This document shows, piece by piece, positions 1 to 12,855 of a stretch of 64,000 nucleotides of DNA. This stretch comes from Artocarpus heterophyllus (taxonomy: Eukaryota > Streptophyta > Magnoliopsida > Rosales > Moraceae). A model generated the notes under the pieces. It was not told the origin of the DNA and ran no database searches. It saw only the letters and a list, made by a program, of their open reading frames with translations. Position 1 is the first letter of the stretch. The number at the start of each line of letters is the position of its first letter. Made by a program: the position numbers and the translations under genes. The stretch lies in contig CM046332.1 in assembly GCA_025403435.1 (NCBI GenBank), positions 3,793,596 through 3,857,595 on the forward strand. The letters run 5' to 3'.

Positions 1-392
1 TTATCTTTAAAAGAATAAGTTATTAAGAAAAGTATAATGGTTAATTTTAGGAAGAATTTAAAATGGGAATTTACAACGATATTTAATTTAGAATTGCTTA
101 GAAATATTTTTATTTAAATAAAGAAATGTCTTAAAAGAAATAGTATTGGATAATTGTCTTAACAGAATTGTGAAATTATTATTAATTACAGCCACGAATT
201 TTTTATTGTGTTAGATTTGTGGAATTAAACTTTAAGAAATAATTATTATTTTTTAAAGGAAATATGTTAAGAAATCATTATTAAGATTTCATTTAAAAAA
301 ATTATTATGCTATTTAAGTACTTTATTTGAAGGTATGTTTAACTTCACGATTATGTAGTTTAAGTAACGACCACGCAAGTAGGGTTGTTATA
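1..392 (+). repeat. 5' LTR (3' portion) of the decayed Gypsy-like element
   Basis: This aligns with about 18000-18454, for example the blocks around 190-300 and 18240-18350, and ends AGGGTTGTTATA where the partner ends AGGGTCCTTACA. The terminal CA has decayed to TA. The rest of this LTR lies before the window. Many small differences between the copies indicate an old insertion. Confidence 0.72.
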
Positions 393-393
393 G

Positions 394-406
394 TTGATAT
401 TAGAGC
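394..406 (+). other. Primer binding site (initiator tRNA-Met type), decayed
   Basis: TTGATATTAGAGC starts two bases after the LTR end and resembles the standard plant site TGGTATCAGAGC. It fixes the + orientation of the element. Confidence 0.65.
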
Positions 407-2006
407 CGATATTTTGCCATCCTACTCCACATTGTCATGCGCCTACTTTGCCACAGTCTAAGTAAGTTAAGTTAATTAAATGTTAAATTAAATTACTTAG
501 GTAATAGGTGTCGATATTTTGAACAATGGTAATTAAGCTATCGACATGCTAAACACGATTTTAGATGTCTTCTCAGGGTTTGACACCATGCCGAGCTCCA
601 GGATACATTGAAGCACAGGAAGCTGTATTAGGTGCCGACTTCCTAAGTGAGCCAAACAACACATAGAATCACATGAACGCTTGAACCAACGCTTCAAGAT
701 GATAGACACTCAAGGTATGAATTCAGGCGAGAATATTTGAAGCTACAACCAATGATTCAAAAAAAAAAAAAGTAATTTCCTTAACTTCCCTCTTTACTCT
801 CTCAAGACTTGTTTCTTATTTGTATTTCATCCCTCTTCCCCTTATATCAATTAGGAAGCTACAATCAAGGTAGCCCCACTCTAGAAAGAAAAGAAGCCCA
901 CAAGTCTTTTTTGGATCTTTAATAAAAGCAAAGTTGCCCTTCATGCAGCACATAAGAGGATCTTTACTAAAAGTCGACGATGAGATTGTAAAAATATATA
1001 TTTTCTAAGGTTTAAATAATTTGTTTATACTTTTATTTCTTATAAAATCCTCTAATTAATAGTATTCTTGTGTATTAGTATGTAAATGTGTTTAAAAATA
1101 TGTTTTTAGGTTTAAGAATATTTTTGGTAACTTTTAGAGTCATTTCAATGCGTGAAATAATTAATTAGTTTGTAAATAATCAAAATCATAAACATAATGT
1201 TTTGTAATTTTGTTTTGAGTCTTAAAATATTTGTAAATAAGTTTTGAGTTTGCTAATATGTTCTATTTAGTAATTTTTAAAAATATTCTTGAGTCTTAGA
1301 TAATATATTACTTAAGGTTTATTAATTTTAGAAAATTTTATTATTTTTAGTGTCTTTTGTGCATTTTATTGTAAAATAAATATTTTGAAAATTATTTTTC
1401 ATATTTGTTTGTAAAATAATTAATTTTATTGTGCTTGTAAATTTTAGATTTGAAATCTAGAAAAACAGAGCAAAACAATGCAAAAACAGACCTCAAATGC
1501 ACAAGAAATAAAAAATTTAAAAGAATTGAACGTGGCGCTCCTTAATCGTCAGATCAAGCTGCCAAATCAACCAGAATCTCCAGTGGCCTGCTGGTGTGAG
1601 GCTTGTCTACAGAAGCGTCTCGGATTCGATGCTCTGGGTCCTACGTGCGCGCACTTCATTGGCTATTAGATTTGCATACGTTGAACAAACAGTCAGAGGT
1701 GCGTGTTTACTTCTCTCTTTGAAGACTTGATCCCAGCTATTCGCCAAGTCTTTCGTCAGTGATTCGAGGGCTCTCGTGAGTTCGATCTATGTGAGCGAAG
1801 TAGCATATTTTTAACCTAGTTCAGCATACTCTCTAGTTATTTCACGTAGAGAAGAAAGAAAAAAAAAGTAATTAAAATGAAAACTTCTTGATTCTATAGG
1901 TTGGATTTGTGTCCTGACTCAGATGCAACTGAAGAAAAAATAAAATAAAAAATAAAATATATTAAAAATATCAATATAGTATTTTTGAATAGTAGAAATC
2001 TTCTAC

Positions 2007-2015
2007 TATAAATAG
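2007..2015 (+). promoter_or_regulatory. TATA-box-like site in an LTR-like segment
   Basis: TATAAATAG is followed by a C/T-rich stretch of the kind seen after LTR transcription starts. No paired LTR was found, so this is only a candidate. Confidence 0.3.
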
Positions 2016-5000
2016 CCTTAGCCCTTCCCCTCACAGCCATTCTTGGTCAACATTCCCTCCTACACTTCTTTCTTAAATGCTGAGTCAAAGACTCAACAGT
2101 ATCCCCTTTTGGGAGAAAAAGTTGTTAGGGCACTCCCCCGATCTCACTTTTAATATTAAACTAATGTTTAGATTAGTGTAGAAAGTTTGGCAAGACAGAG
2201 AGAAAATCTTATATGCTTAATACTTTGGTATGGTTTTTAACTCCATATTTGTGTTGTAATGTTAAATATTTTTATGGAGTAAATTATATTTATATTATAA
2301 ATACTATATGCCTTATAAGTATGACATGAAATAGTTGCCAACAAAAGAAAAATGTTTAGTAAATCTATGATATGAAGATATGAATGATATGTATATGTAT
2401 GGTATGTGTATGAATGTTATGTGAATGCATGATATGTATATGAATACTATGATTGATGCTTGTTATCTGTATTATAAACATGATATAGCTTATAAGTACC
2501 ATGTAATGCATAATAAACATGCATGATAAGGTCCATAAGAAACCCATTAAGAACCTAACCTCGTAGGTTACAGTGAAAGGGTAGATTTTGTAAAATTAGA
2601 ATCTTGGTAAGGCTAACAACACTGATCCTTACAAGAAATTAGGATTAAGCAAAAGTTTAAGATATAAGAGAAGAGCTTCCCAGAGATCATATACTGTCTA
2701 TGGATGGTTAGTTCTAAACTAGTATCCGACCAAACAGACCCTACTATAGTGATCATCCTACAGATAAAATATAATGGATATATAAATAAATAGGTAAATG
2801 AATAAATAATAAATAAATTTATGTGGATCGGTCAAACACCATCCTATGTGAATTTAAGATCACGTTAAGTAGAGATTGTTGAAGCAAAGTTGCTTCCACT
2901 CACCTAAGAGATATAAGTAACATCACAAAGGTGTCATATGATAATAAGAATGACAATATAATGTCATTAATATACTCGTTTAAGAATTTAGAAAGAAATG
3001 ACTTCAGATTGATTCAATAAATGAACCACTATGATAGAGATACGTAGCCCAGATAGAGTAGTCAGAACAAGGGGAAAACCATTAGAATCTCCAACAGAAA
3101 GACACAGTCTGCCATATTATTAAATGACCTTTAGTGATCAACAACTAGAGAACCAATTTAAGGTAAGTAGACAGAGTCATTCACTTAAAGTAGCAAATAG
3201 AGAATTCTTAGATGGAGTAGTAAACTTGCCCTATCCAAATTATTAAGCTAGGACGATCACCTCAAGTAGATGTGGTCCTCCTCTAGTTTATAAAGCCTAC
3301 AGATAGGAAAAAAAATATGGAATAAGTAAGTTTGGAGACCTTAGAGTCAAACTCTAAACCTTCACTAGTAACTAAACATTGCTAAATATGAAGAAGGCAT
3401 AGTAGAAGCCCTTTGATTAGTTAAGATGTGTTATGTTGAGTAGAAATCCTTTAAAATTAGTAGTGGAGTGAACTAATAAGAGTATCACTCAACCTTTTAA
3501 GGATAATTTAGTTATATAATCGATGGTTGGAATAATATTAATTTATTTTAGATAAGAAAATTATAAGTATGCTTAGTCACGTAAAATAAGCCCGACTATG
3601 ACATCAACCTAACAACAAAGTTTTTCAAGACTCATAGCAAAGGACTTCAAAGTTGAGGCTATGAAACTATGATGCATCCCTAAAGAAACATTAGACATAT
3701 AGGAGTAATCTCATTCAAGAGCATCGATAGGATCACCCTAATAAGTGTGTGGACAATAAAGACTAGAGAACCAAGAACGTCTAGCCGATACGATTAGTAA
3801 GTTTAAGAATAAGATATCGAGGCTTGGGACATAGTAGCGGTTTAAGGGCCAATTATATGCCCCTTTCGAAGTCAATAGAAAAGTGCACTGATGTCAGGTA
3901 AAAGATAGGATAGGGAAGGATGACACTGTAGTGTAAGCCAAGTAAGGTAGCACGTCTGAAGTTAGTTTTATAGGCATGTCTCATCAGTAGGAATAGGGCA
4001 AGAGACAGGTAAGTCTTATCAAAAGCTCTTCCAGCCTCCATAGGACTGATGAGAATAGTCATTTGACGAGTTAGAGTATATTACTAAAATAAATTGTTAA
4101 TCAAACACAAGATTAGTATGTTACGGGTAACACATTAGAATCATTATAACATATTAGTGCATGAATTTCATGTAGAATCCTAAGAAAAGGCATCAGGCCC
4201 ATATTGTTCATCTAAAGGACCGATGAACATGAGAAAAAAATTAGTAGATTTCTTCCTGATAGAATTTCAAATCCATCAAAACCAATAATCTGTTAGTACA
4301 CTTTTTAGCTATTCTTCCCACATTTTTTCCCATCTGTACAAAAAAAGGAAATGTTGTACATAAAATACCCAATAGAGTAAGAAAAAGATTCTAGTATACC
4401 TATTCCCTTCTTAAAAAGAAAACCTTATCAAGGTTCAATATTAAGGATTAAATTAAGAACGATCTAAACGTAATCAATAGAACTACAAATCATGATCATG
4501 AAAATAGAAAGATAATGACTTCATACAAAAATAAGACCATCAACAGGAGCATTTGCTCTAAAATGTTGATAAAAAAACCTAATTAGAGCCATAATGATAG
4601 AAACCTACTAAGTTATAAAGTGAAAGGAGTTTAAGGGCTTGATTAAGTTAGGATTAAGATGACAAAAAGATGAGTAGGACAAGTATGAGATGCCTCATTG
4701 AATGAGTTTGTAGCTCTTATTCTGGCTCGGACTCACCAACAAGAAAGAATAGAAGTAATACACTATCTGAGAAAACTTTTAAAGCCCAACATACAATCCT
4801 TACCAGAAGCTACAAGGAAGCCTTAGAATGACATAGAACACTAAAATGATCCAGAAAAATAGGAACATGTAGCTAGATATAGAAACAAAATCCAAATGTA
4901 GAGAGAGTTAGACACATAATGAATGTTATTGCAATGGAGATGAGATTGATTAGAACTCCGAAGGAGAGATAAGTTATGCAAGAAATACTATGAGATGACT

Positions 5001-5520
5001 TAAGTTAGATTATTTTATCAGACAGATAGAGCTAGTAGAGTTAGAACGAAACCTAATTCCCTAAGGAAATAGGTACTCGAGAGATTAGAATTATGATCTT
5101 GAAGAAGATAGAATGAAGTCAGACCCTAATAATTCCTTATAGGTTAAAGGAGATAGTCTAGTGTTGCTGTTTCTAAAAGAGTATCCCACTTAGTAGTACG
5201 AGATTTAAACCTACAATGACCATCTACCCATAGAAAGGATTACCAGAAGTGGTAAAATCACCCAACCACTTACAATATACTATGATAGTATGTTTTAGAT
5301 TCTAGAATAAGTACAAGTAAAGAGAATCAATAGCATGATCCTCATACATTAAGAGACCCTATTCCACCTATAATTTTGCATCACAAAGGAACTTTCTAGT
5401 AGAAGACAGATAAACCTCCAACTTGCCTTTAAGAAATTAAAAGAAATTATTATAGGACATACTAGTTTCGATTAGAAATTGCCAGAACAATTAAGATAAT
5501 CGAGTAGAAGATAGAAAATT

Positions 5521-5525
5521 CCTCA
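5521..5525. repeat. Target-site duplication CCTCA, left copy
   Basis: CCTCA lies directly before the LTR start at 5526 and recurs directly after the other LTR end at 15057-15061. A perfect 5-bp pair proves the insertion boundaries of the Copia element. Confidence 0.92.
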
Positions 5526-7549
5526 TGTTGGAAAAAAAGTATGCAGCGGAATTTTAAAAATTTTTCATACCGGAGTATTTTCTAAGACATAAGCTTAACA
5601 CGCTATATGCATAAATTAACTAGATCTTACTAACCTTGTTTCTTAAAGGCTCTCGCAATTTGTGAGAGTATAACGTTCCAAAAGAGCCTCCACCAACTGG
5701 TCTTCTTAGCTATCCTCTATCCACGATCGGTGTGTGTGGGCACACTCATACAGCTCTTCCACAGGTGGCTCTCATTCTGACCAATTAAGAAATACCCAAA
5801 GCTATAGTTCGTGATTTGTGAACAACAGCTTTCCGAGGAGTTTTAGAGTCTCGCTAACAGAATGTTAACTGTGGATTTCTAAACTAATCTGAATAATAAT
5901 GAGTCTCACTCCCCTTTTATAGAGGTTGGGCCTAGAGGTTAGTCCTTATCAAATAAGGTCTCAAAAATTCAAATAAAAAACAATATTAGACAAAAAATCG
6001 TGTCAAAAAATGCATGATCAGAAATCGTTCAGTCGGCAGGCCAAACTAGCAGATCGGCCTACTGAACTTACTCCATCGGCAGGCCGAACCTGAAGACTAG
6101 CCTGCTGAACTTACGATTTTTGATCCCTACGAATCTTTAATTCCCAACCAAGATTCTTGGGATAGAGCCTTAGTTTTAATTCAAACAAACTAAAAGAGAA
6201 GTTATCTAATTAAAATAGCCATATCTAGATAATCTCTAGGAAAATACATATTCCTAATAATTCAACAAGTTTATCTTGAATTAATTTATTCAAAATTAAT
6301 CTAACCGATAAACAGACATGAATTATCTAATCCTGATAATTCAACAAGTTTATCTTGAATTGATTTTTTTTCCACAAAATTAATTCAACTGATAAATACA
6401 CATGAATTATCTGATCCTACCAAATTATAGCTAATTTGATAATTTGACATAAGCCATCAATTTATTGGAAAAACATGCCGCATCGTTCCATAATTTATTA
6501 TGAGCTAGCAAAGGGGACCTAACGGACCTATATAGTTCAAGTGTCTAATAATTATGAAACCCAATTTTTTAGATATATATTTCATAATTATCAACTCTAA
6601 TGCTACTCCACTAAAAGCATAGAGTTGTACTCTCAAACTATATAGAATTACAAAGCCCGTATAGCTAAGTCTCCATGACATATCATAATGTGTCGTATCT
6701 CCATAGGATTATCCATAATTGGCTTAAGGATAAATTCTGTCTTACCTTCCCAATTATTTTTATCTTACGTTCTATTATCTCACTATCGAAAAACTTACTA
6801 TCCAAAGACAGTATACTATTCAGTTACACCTATGTATCTAAATGGTTGAGTGCTCTAGTTTTCCAATTACAGGATAACGTATATAAGAGGATATCAACTA
6901 CTCCTGAAGAGGAGCTATGGATTCCATATCTATGAATAATAGGTCTATGCTATCAAGAGTCATGCCTCCAACATACCAGCATGCAGACCAACATAAAATG
7001 TGGATGTCACCCTTTAATACATCAAAAGATACAAGTCAAGACAACGGGCCCACTATTCATCTCAGGATTAAGATACAACACAATTGACTGTCTAAAGTGA
7101 ATTGATTTGCTGAGACAGAACTATTAATCCAAATCAATTACACTTTATGTCCTGATCCAATGCATCATCACCTATGACAATGCACCAATGTTTCTATTCA
7201 TGGAGTCTACCTCTAATGGCCAAGACAAACCATCTCCCGTTAGGGATATAGACAACATAACAATCTTTGCATGAATAAAGCACCCAACTTTATTCCCTAG
7301 ATTGTGGATCTTATGATTTAGACTGTCACCTTTAGAATCATGCCTTCTGCATAATCTGTCCATCATATTCCTAATTCTAAAGGTTTAGACTAACAGTCTT
7401 AGACTTTTGTTTGCTTAACATACATTCAACAAATATGAATGCAAAGAGGACAAAAATTTAGTATATGAATAATAAATAAACTCTCTATTGATAAAAATGT
7501 CTCTAAAAACATATTACATTTTTACTCCTTAGGGCATTCATGTCTAACA
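5526..7549 (-). repeat. 3' LTR of the Copia element (2024 bp)
   Basis: It runs from TGTTGG at 5526 to CTAACA ending at 7549 and pairs with 12856-15056. On the minus strand it starts TGTTAGACATG and carries a TATA box at 5915-5921. A cluster of TTCGGCAGGCCGAA-like motifs lies at about 6047-6120, upstream of that TATA box in U3. Small open frames here (for example 6675-6935) are chance. Confidence 0.92.
5915..5921 (-). promoter_or_regulatory. LTR TATA box
   Basis: The minus strand reads CTATAAAAGG inside a conserved block that recurs in the partner LTR. This is the expected core promoter of the element. Confidence 0.65.
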
Positions 7550-7560
7550 ATCTCCCACTT
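7550..7560 (-). other. Polypurine tract of the Copia element
   Basis: The minus strand reads AAGTGGGAGAT directly before the 3' LTR start at 7549. It lies just after the polyprotein stop codon at 7564-7566, a normal Copia arrangement. Confidence 0.8.
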
Positions 7561-7563
7561 ATA

Positions 7564-8933
7564 TTAAGTGAGTAAATATGACAAATCTCGCATCCCCATA
7601 GCTTCCACATGCCTTTCAAAGACTCTCTCAGTAAGTGTCTTCGTGAATGGATCAGCTAAATTGTCCTCTGACGTGATTTTACGCACAACAACATGCCCGC
7701 CTTCTATAAAGTCCTTTATCACATTTACTTCCGATCGATATGCTTACTTTTCTTATGAAACCTTGGTTCTTTAGCATTAGCTACCGCCACACTGTTATCA
7801 TAGTATAGTGATACCGTGTTATCCATACCAGGAACTACTTCAAGATCCCTAAGGAACCTGTAGAGCCACACTGCTTCTTTCGAAGCATCATTAGCTGCTA
7901 CATACTTGGCCTCCATCATTGAATCTAAAGTGTAATCTTACTTCACACTTCTCAAACTGATGGCACCGCCACCCAGAGTAAACACAAAACTAGAAGTCGA
8001 TCTCCTTGAATCCAGATAGATTGGAAATTTGAGTCTATGTATCCTAGAGGAATTAAGTCTTCACCCAAATACATAAGCATATACCCTCGAGTCCTTCTTA
8101 GGTACTTGAAAATATGCTTGACCGTAACCCAATGGTTCTGTCCTAGATCTGCTTGAAATTGATTTACAATCCCGACTGTATAACAAATATCCGGTCGTGT
8201 GCAAGGCATGGCATACATGAGACTATCCATTGCCCAATCTTGGTTAACCACAATTTGACCGATGACAACGCCCTAATATCATTACCCATTAGCAGAATGT
8301 CATCTACATAAAGCAGTAGAAAAATAACCTTTCCATCCTTAATGCATTTGTAAACACATAGTTTGTCTACATTTTACGCAAACCCATAAGCCTTGATCAC
8401 TTGATCAAATCTTATGTTCTAAGAACAAGAAGCCTGGTTGAGTCTATAAATTGACTTTAACAGCTTACATACCTTGCCCTCCTGACCCTTAGCCTTGAAC
8501 CCATCTAGCTACTCTATATAGATGGACTCATCAAGATAGCCATTTAGAAACGTCATCTTGACATCAATCTGTCAAATCTCATAGTCGAGAGCAGCAACTA
8601 TGGACAAGAGAATATGGATGGATTTAACCATGGCTACAGGAGAAAAGGTTCCTCGTAATCGATTCCTTCCTTTTGTGTGTATCCCTTAGCTACCAGTCTA
8701 GCCTTAAAGGTTTTGACCTTTCCATCTACTCCGCTCTTTCTCTTGTAGATCCACTTACACCCTATGGGTTTTACCCCTTCAGGAAGATCCACAAACTTTC
8801 AGATCCGATTAGTCTCCATAGACTTCATCTCTATGTTCATGGCCTCTGTCCAGAGTTTCGAATCAACATCCTCCACAGCCTCTACATACGTGTAAGGATC
8901 CCTATTATGTTCATCCGGTTCAGCCAAGAAGGC
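7564..8933 (-). pseudogene. Copia reverse transcriptase and RNase H, with internal deletion
   Basis: This is the last part of the minus-strand polyprotein. The reverse-transcriptase catalytic box YVDD is visible at 8299-8310 (LLLYVDDILLMGND). About 20 codons later the sequence jumps to the SLMYAMPCTRPDICY block (before 8251), which in intact Copia proteins lies roughly 60-80 residues further on, so that stretch is deleted. The RNase H region follows, with MMEAKYVAANDASKEAVWL and a YYDNSVAV segment (7725-7919). A frameshift follows near 7740, then the usual C-terminal DPFTKTLTERVFERH-type end and a stop at 7564-7566. It cannot make an active enzyme as read. Confidence 0.88.
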
Positions 8934-10085
8934 CTAACCATTGAACATATACCTCTCAAGTTGATGCCCGATCCTCCTACTATGCCGAAGCCCCTTAGAT
9001 TGTTGTTCGTGTTTGTTTGGTTTTTCTACACTGATTGGAACGATTTCATTTGGAACACCTGGAGTGATCGAATCACTCCTCAACTCCTCAAGCACCACTT
9101 TGCTTCGAGGCTTAAAGTTGTTTGTGTAATTTTCCTCAAGGAAAGTTGCATTAGTTAAAACCACAACTTTATTCTCCTTTGGGTTATAGAAATAACCCCC
9201 TTTAGCCCCTTTTGGATATCCTACAACTATGCAAAATTCTAAACATACTTCCAACTTATTTGCATCCTTAAACAGGACATAAGCCAGACATCCCCATATG
9301 TATATATGGTTTAAGGATGTTTTCTTGCCTGTCCACAACTCATGAGGAGTTTTAGGAACCGATTTTGAAGGCACATTGCTTAAAAGATAACATGGAGTTT
9401 GTAGTGCATATCCCCAAAAGGACAAAGGCAATGATGAATAACTCATCGTGGACCTAACCATGTCCAACAAACTTCTATTTCTTCTCTCAGCCATGCCATT
9501 CTGTTGCAGAGTGCTCGGCGTAGTCAAATGGGAAAAAATCTCATTTGCTAATAAGTGTCTTAAGAACTCATCAGAAAGGTATTCACCACCTCGATCGGAT
9601 CGAAGTGCCTTTATGGGTCTACCTAATTGCTTTCCCACTTTAGCCCAAAACTCCTTGAACTTGTCATAAGTTTCACTTTTGTGGTGCATCGAGTACACAT
9701 ACCCATATCTTGAGTAATCGTCAATAAAAGTAACGAAGTACTCATACCCTCCTTGTGCTTAAATGTTCATCGGTCCACAAGCAATACTATGCACAAGTTC
9801 CAGAACCCATTTAGCCCTATTTCCCTTAAACCTAAATGGTCTTTTGGTCATTTTACCCTCCAAACAAGATTCACATTGTGGTATAGATTCTACCTTTAAG
9901 TGACTTAAAGGTCCATCGCTTACCAACCTTTGAATCATATTCAGGTTAGTATGACCTAGTCGCAAATGCCAAAGATAAGTCTTATTAGAGTGAGAATTTT
10001 TAAGTCTTTTAGAGTTATTCTCATTACTCTCAGTGTTTAGTGGTGAGTCCATCTTAGGTTTGATAAAATATAGGTTGTTTTGCAT
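8934..10085 (-). pseudogene. Copia GAG-pre-integrase and integrase
   Basis: The minus strand encodes the zinc-binding pre-integrase segment (HLRLGHTN, then CESCLEGKMTKRPF; 9759-10085), one in-frame TAA at 9759-9761, then the integrase core. The DDE triad is present: the first D in FIDDYSRYGYVYSM just before 9698, the second in LRSDRGGEYLSDEF, and the E in NGMAERRNRSLLDMV. The C-terminal part has the WGYALQT and HELWTGKK blocks typical of Copia. Integrase splices element cDNA into the chromosome. Apart from the stop, this is the best kept part of the element. Confidence 0.92.
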
Positions 10086-10410
10086 CCATCTATCACAAAT
10101 AAAAGATTTTTTTTACAAATCACCACTTTGTTATTAAAAGAAACCAAATAGGAATCTTTAAATAAACAAGCTGCAAATATCAAATTCCTTTTAAGTTTAG
10201 GAGTATAAAAACAATCTCGCAAAACTAAACCCCTAAAATTATCAAAATAAAGATGGATATCTCCCACTACTTTAGCCAACACCAAGGATCCATCGCCCAT
10301 CCAAAATGTGAAGTTTTCATGAAGTAAACTTCTCGTTTCCTAGAATCCCTCTAGAGAAATGCAAACATGATTAGTTGCTCCAGAATCTATAACCCATGTG
10401 CCACCCAATT
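10037..10410 (-). pseudogene. Copia aspartic protease
   Basis: The active-site motif reads WVIDSGATNHVC on the minus strand (DSGAT at 10373-10387). One in-frame stop follows, then MGDGSLVLAKVVGDIHLYF and the DCFYTPKLKRNLI block (10037-10300), the standard Copia protease layout. It overlaps the next frame by about 49 bases, indicating a frameshift. The enzyme would cut the Gag-Pol polyprotein. Confidence 0.86.
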
Positions 10411-11183
10411 CCTCAACTAAACAAGTTTCCAAAAGATTACACTAACCTCCTTTGGAAAGGAAGTCCTTGCAATTCTTCTTTATGTGCCCAACCTTTTTGT
10501 TCTCAGCCTTTTGCTTCCTTCCATTCCTTAGATTAGGATTGGAACCAGATGCATCTGCCAAGTTAACCTCTCCACTAGCAGGAGTTCCTTGATTAGATTT
10601 TCGAACTCCTGTAACTGCTTCATCAACTCAGTCAAGGTCATATTCCGTCTATTACTTAAATTAAATGTAGCTCTAAATGAAATAAATTCCTTAAATGGAG
10701 TTTCAAAGACCATAGCCATCTGAGTTTCAACATCGATGTCAGCTCTATTGGTTTAAGCCTCGGTGAGGTAACCTATGGTTAACATCATGTGCTTCTTCAC
10801 ATATGTCCCAGGCCTTTGTTTGCAGTTCAAGAGTTTCTGAAGCACCCATTGTCATTTTATTAGAGCTTGGCCTCCAAACATGTCTTTCAGATTATCCAAG
10901 ATCTGCTTAATAGTCTCATAATCTTCATGTTGAGCTTGTAGCACATTATTCATGCTGGCCATAACATAGCAGTAGGCCTGATCATTAGTATCTTTTCAAT
11001 GATCATATGCTTGAATTTGATCATTGGTGGAATCTTTTGTAGGCTTGGGAGGACAAGATGTCGTCAGCACAAATTTTAGTTTCTTAAAGGACAGGACAAT
11101 GTTTAGTTCTATTTCCAATCATTATAGTTCTCACCGGTTAATTGGTTTTTGTCAAGTATCGAAGATAAAACATTTTTAGACAT
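10411..11183 (-). pseudogene. Copia Gag, frameshifted
   Basis: The likely start is the ATG at 11183 (minus), giving MSKNVLSSILDKNQLTGENY, the usual opening of a Copia gag. Stops and a frameshift follow within 30 codons. Later fragments match Gag blocks (MASMNNVLQAQHEDYE, ILDNLKDMFGGQA; then the 63-codon frame at 10528-10719). Near 10470-10489 GHIKKNC is the end of a CCHC zinc knuckle whose first two cysteines are not visible. Gag would form the particle and package element RNA. Confidence 0.85.
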
Positions 11184-12841
11184 TTTTAATCTGTAATAAA
11201 GAATCATATACCAAACATAAGCAAACATACAATAATAGTTTAGTAAGATAACACAATCATGTATAGCACACAAATGTGTTTATGTGTTAAAACTTTGAAA
11301 ATATCACAACCTTACAATGATAATTTCTAACTCAGAATTCAACAAGCTGCCTCAGGAAGACTTGCCAAATTCAATTAGGAACATAGATCCCCTCCTGATT
11401 AATATATGCCATCCAAGACCTGTATGATCTAGCATATATTAATAATCGTTTCTTTGGCCATTAATTTTATTAACAGAGCTCCTAGGGGAGGTTAATAATA
11501 AAATTAACATGAGTATATAACCATCATTTTAATATTTTATCCATGATTTACAATCATCACCTAGGGGTGTGCAACCATAAATCATGCTAAAATACCTTAT
11601 CCTTTCGAAAATCCAATCCGATACATAATGAAGTCCCTTCTTAGGGGTTGGAACCACCATATGCTACCTATGGACCAACGATGGAGGCTGTAGGTCTTTC
11701 TTCGAAAACCTTCAACAACTCAATCTTTTGAAATCAAGGTTTTATTTAATAAACATGCATGAATAATTTTTAATGAGTGGCACTCCCTATTCTATATGAC
11801 ATGTTATCAATAGACATGGCAAATCATATTATAATGCAAACAAGCAAAGCAATCAAGCAAAGCCATAAGCAAAATAATAATAAATAACCGTAATATTATG
11901 GTTCCACCCTAGAGAAAAGAAAACAAAGATTACAAGAGAATAATCAAAACATATTATCGATTCTTCATCCTTGAATCTTTAAATTATATCCTTTTTCATA
12001 TAACTTCTATCTTCAAGTCTTCAATCCCATATAGATCAAAAACTTCATATTTTTGGTCATATCCAAATTTAATATTTCTCAGAATTGTCTCAAAATTAAA
12101 ATCAAAACTACATAAAAAATGCACCTTTTTTGAAAAATTTATAGCTCTCTACTGACATGTCATTCTATGTAATTGGCTTGTCGGTCATGACCTTCAGCCC
12201 TACCGAACTTTATAGTTCAGCCTACCGGTCATGACAGATCAGCCTACCGCCAGATTTGTCAGAATTTTGCCCCACGGACGGCCTGCCGATCCTAGAGGTT
12301 TGGCCTGTCGGTTTGTGACGATCGGCCCACCAAACTTGAAGGTTTGGCATGTGAATTGAGCAGAAATCACGTTTTTTCAGAAAATATAGTTTTTAATGCA
12401 ATTTATCAATTTTATTTTTAAAAATTCAAAAACATAAAATTAGAGACTTAAGAAATACCTGTAGATCGCTATCATCCATCTTCTAGATCTGTCTTCTTCG
12501 AATGATTATTTAATTACAAAATTTTTACGAATTTAAAATTAACTAATAATTCCTAGACATAGATAAAAGTTCGCCATCTAATTACGTGAAAAATGTAGAT
12601 ACACATTTTAACTTTTAAGGAACCATAACCAGCATTAATTAATTAATAATTAAATAATAATTTAATCAACCATAATTAATTAATAAACATTCACCATATA
12701 TTCCATGACAACATATAAATATATAGAAACCCTAGAGTGCCAACTCTCTAAAAAATTAAATTCAAGCATAGGAGAGATCAAGATCATATAATTTATTCAT
12801 ATAGCATGATCACAAACTTGCAAATTTATGTAAAAACCATG
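11184..12841 (-). other. Copia 5' leader between primer site and gag
   Basis: About 1.65 kb of AT-rich sequence with no open frame. It contains a second cluster (about 12165-12360) of degenerate GGCCTGCCGA / CAGCCTACCG motifs related to those in the LTRs. Such a long untranslated leader is unusual for Copia but is seen in some large families. Confidence 0.6.
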
Positions 12842-12853
12842 GCTCTAATACCA
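12842..12853 (-). other. Primer binding site (initiator tRNA-Met)
   Basis: The minus strand reads TGGTATTAGAGC two bases after the 5' LTR end, one mismatch from the plant consensus TGGTATCAGAGC. It fixes the minus orientation. Confidence 0.9.
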
Positions 12854-12855
12854 AT

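Larger units (their letters stand above)
407..5525 (+). other. Non-coding or decayed interior, left half
   Basis: Very AT-rich with no long open frame and no recognisable protein domain on either strand. A 63-codon frame at 1478-1669 resembles nothing I know and is treated as chance. About 950-2900 has LTR-like traits (a TATA box at 2007, then a pyrimidine-rich start, then TATG-rich sequence), so another LTR fragment may be buried here. About 3000-5525 is purine-rich on the + strand and may be eroded coding sequence. Confidence 0.45.

Noticed and set aside
1478..1669. 63-codon frame with several cysteines, possible small gene
   Set aside because: No resemblance to a known protein, no codon-level or structural support, and it lies in decayed element interior.
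8673..9158. 161-codon + strand frame
   Set aside because: It is the complement of the Copia integrase and reverse-transcriptase coding region on the minus strand; a shadow.
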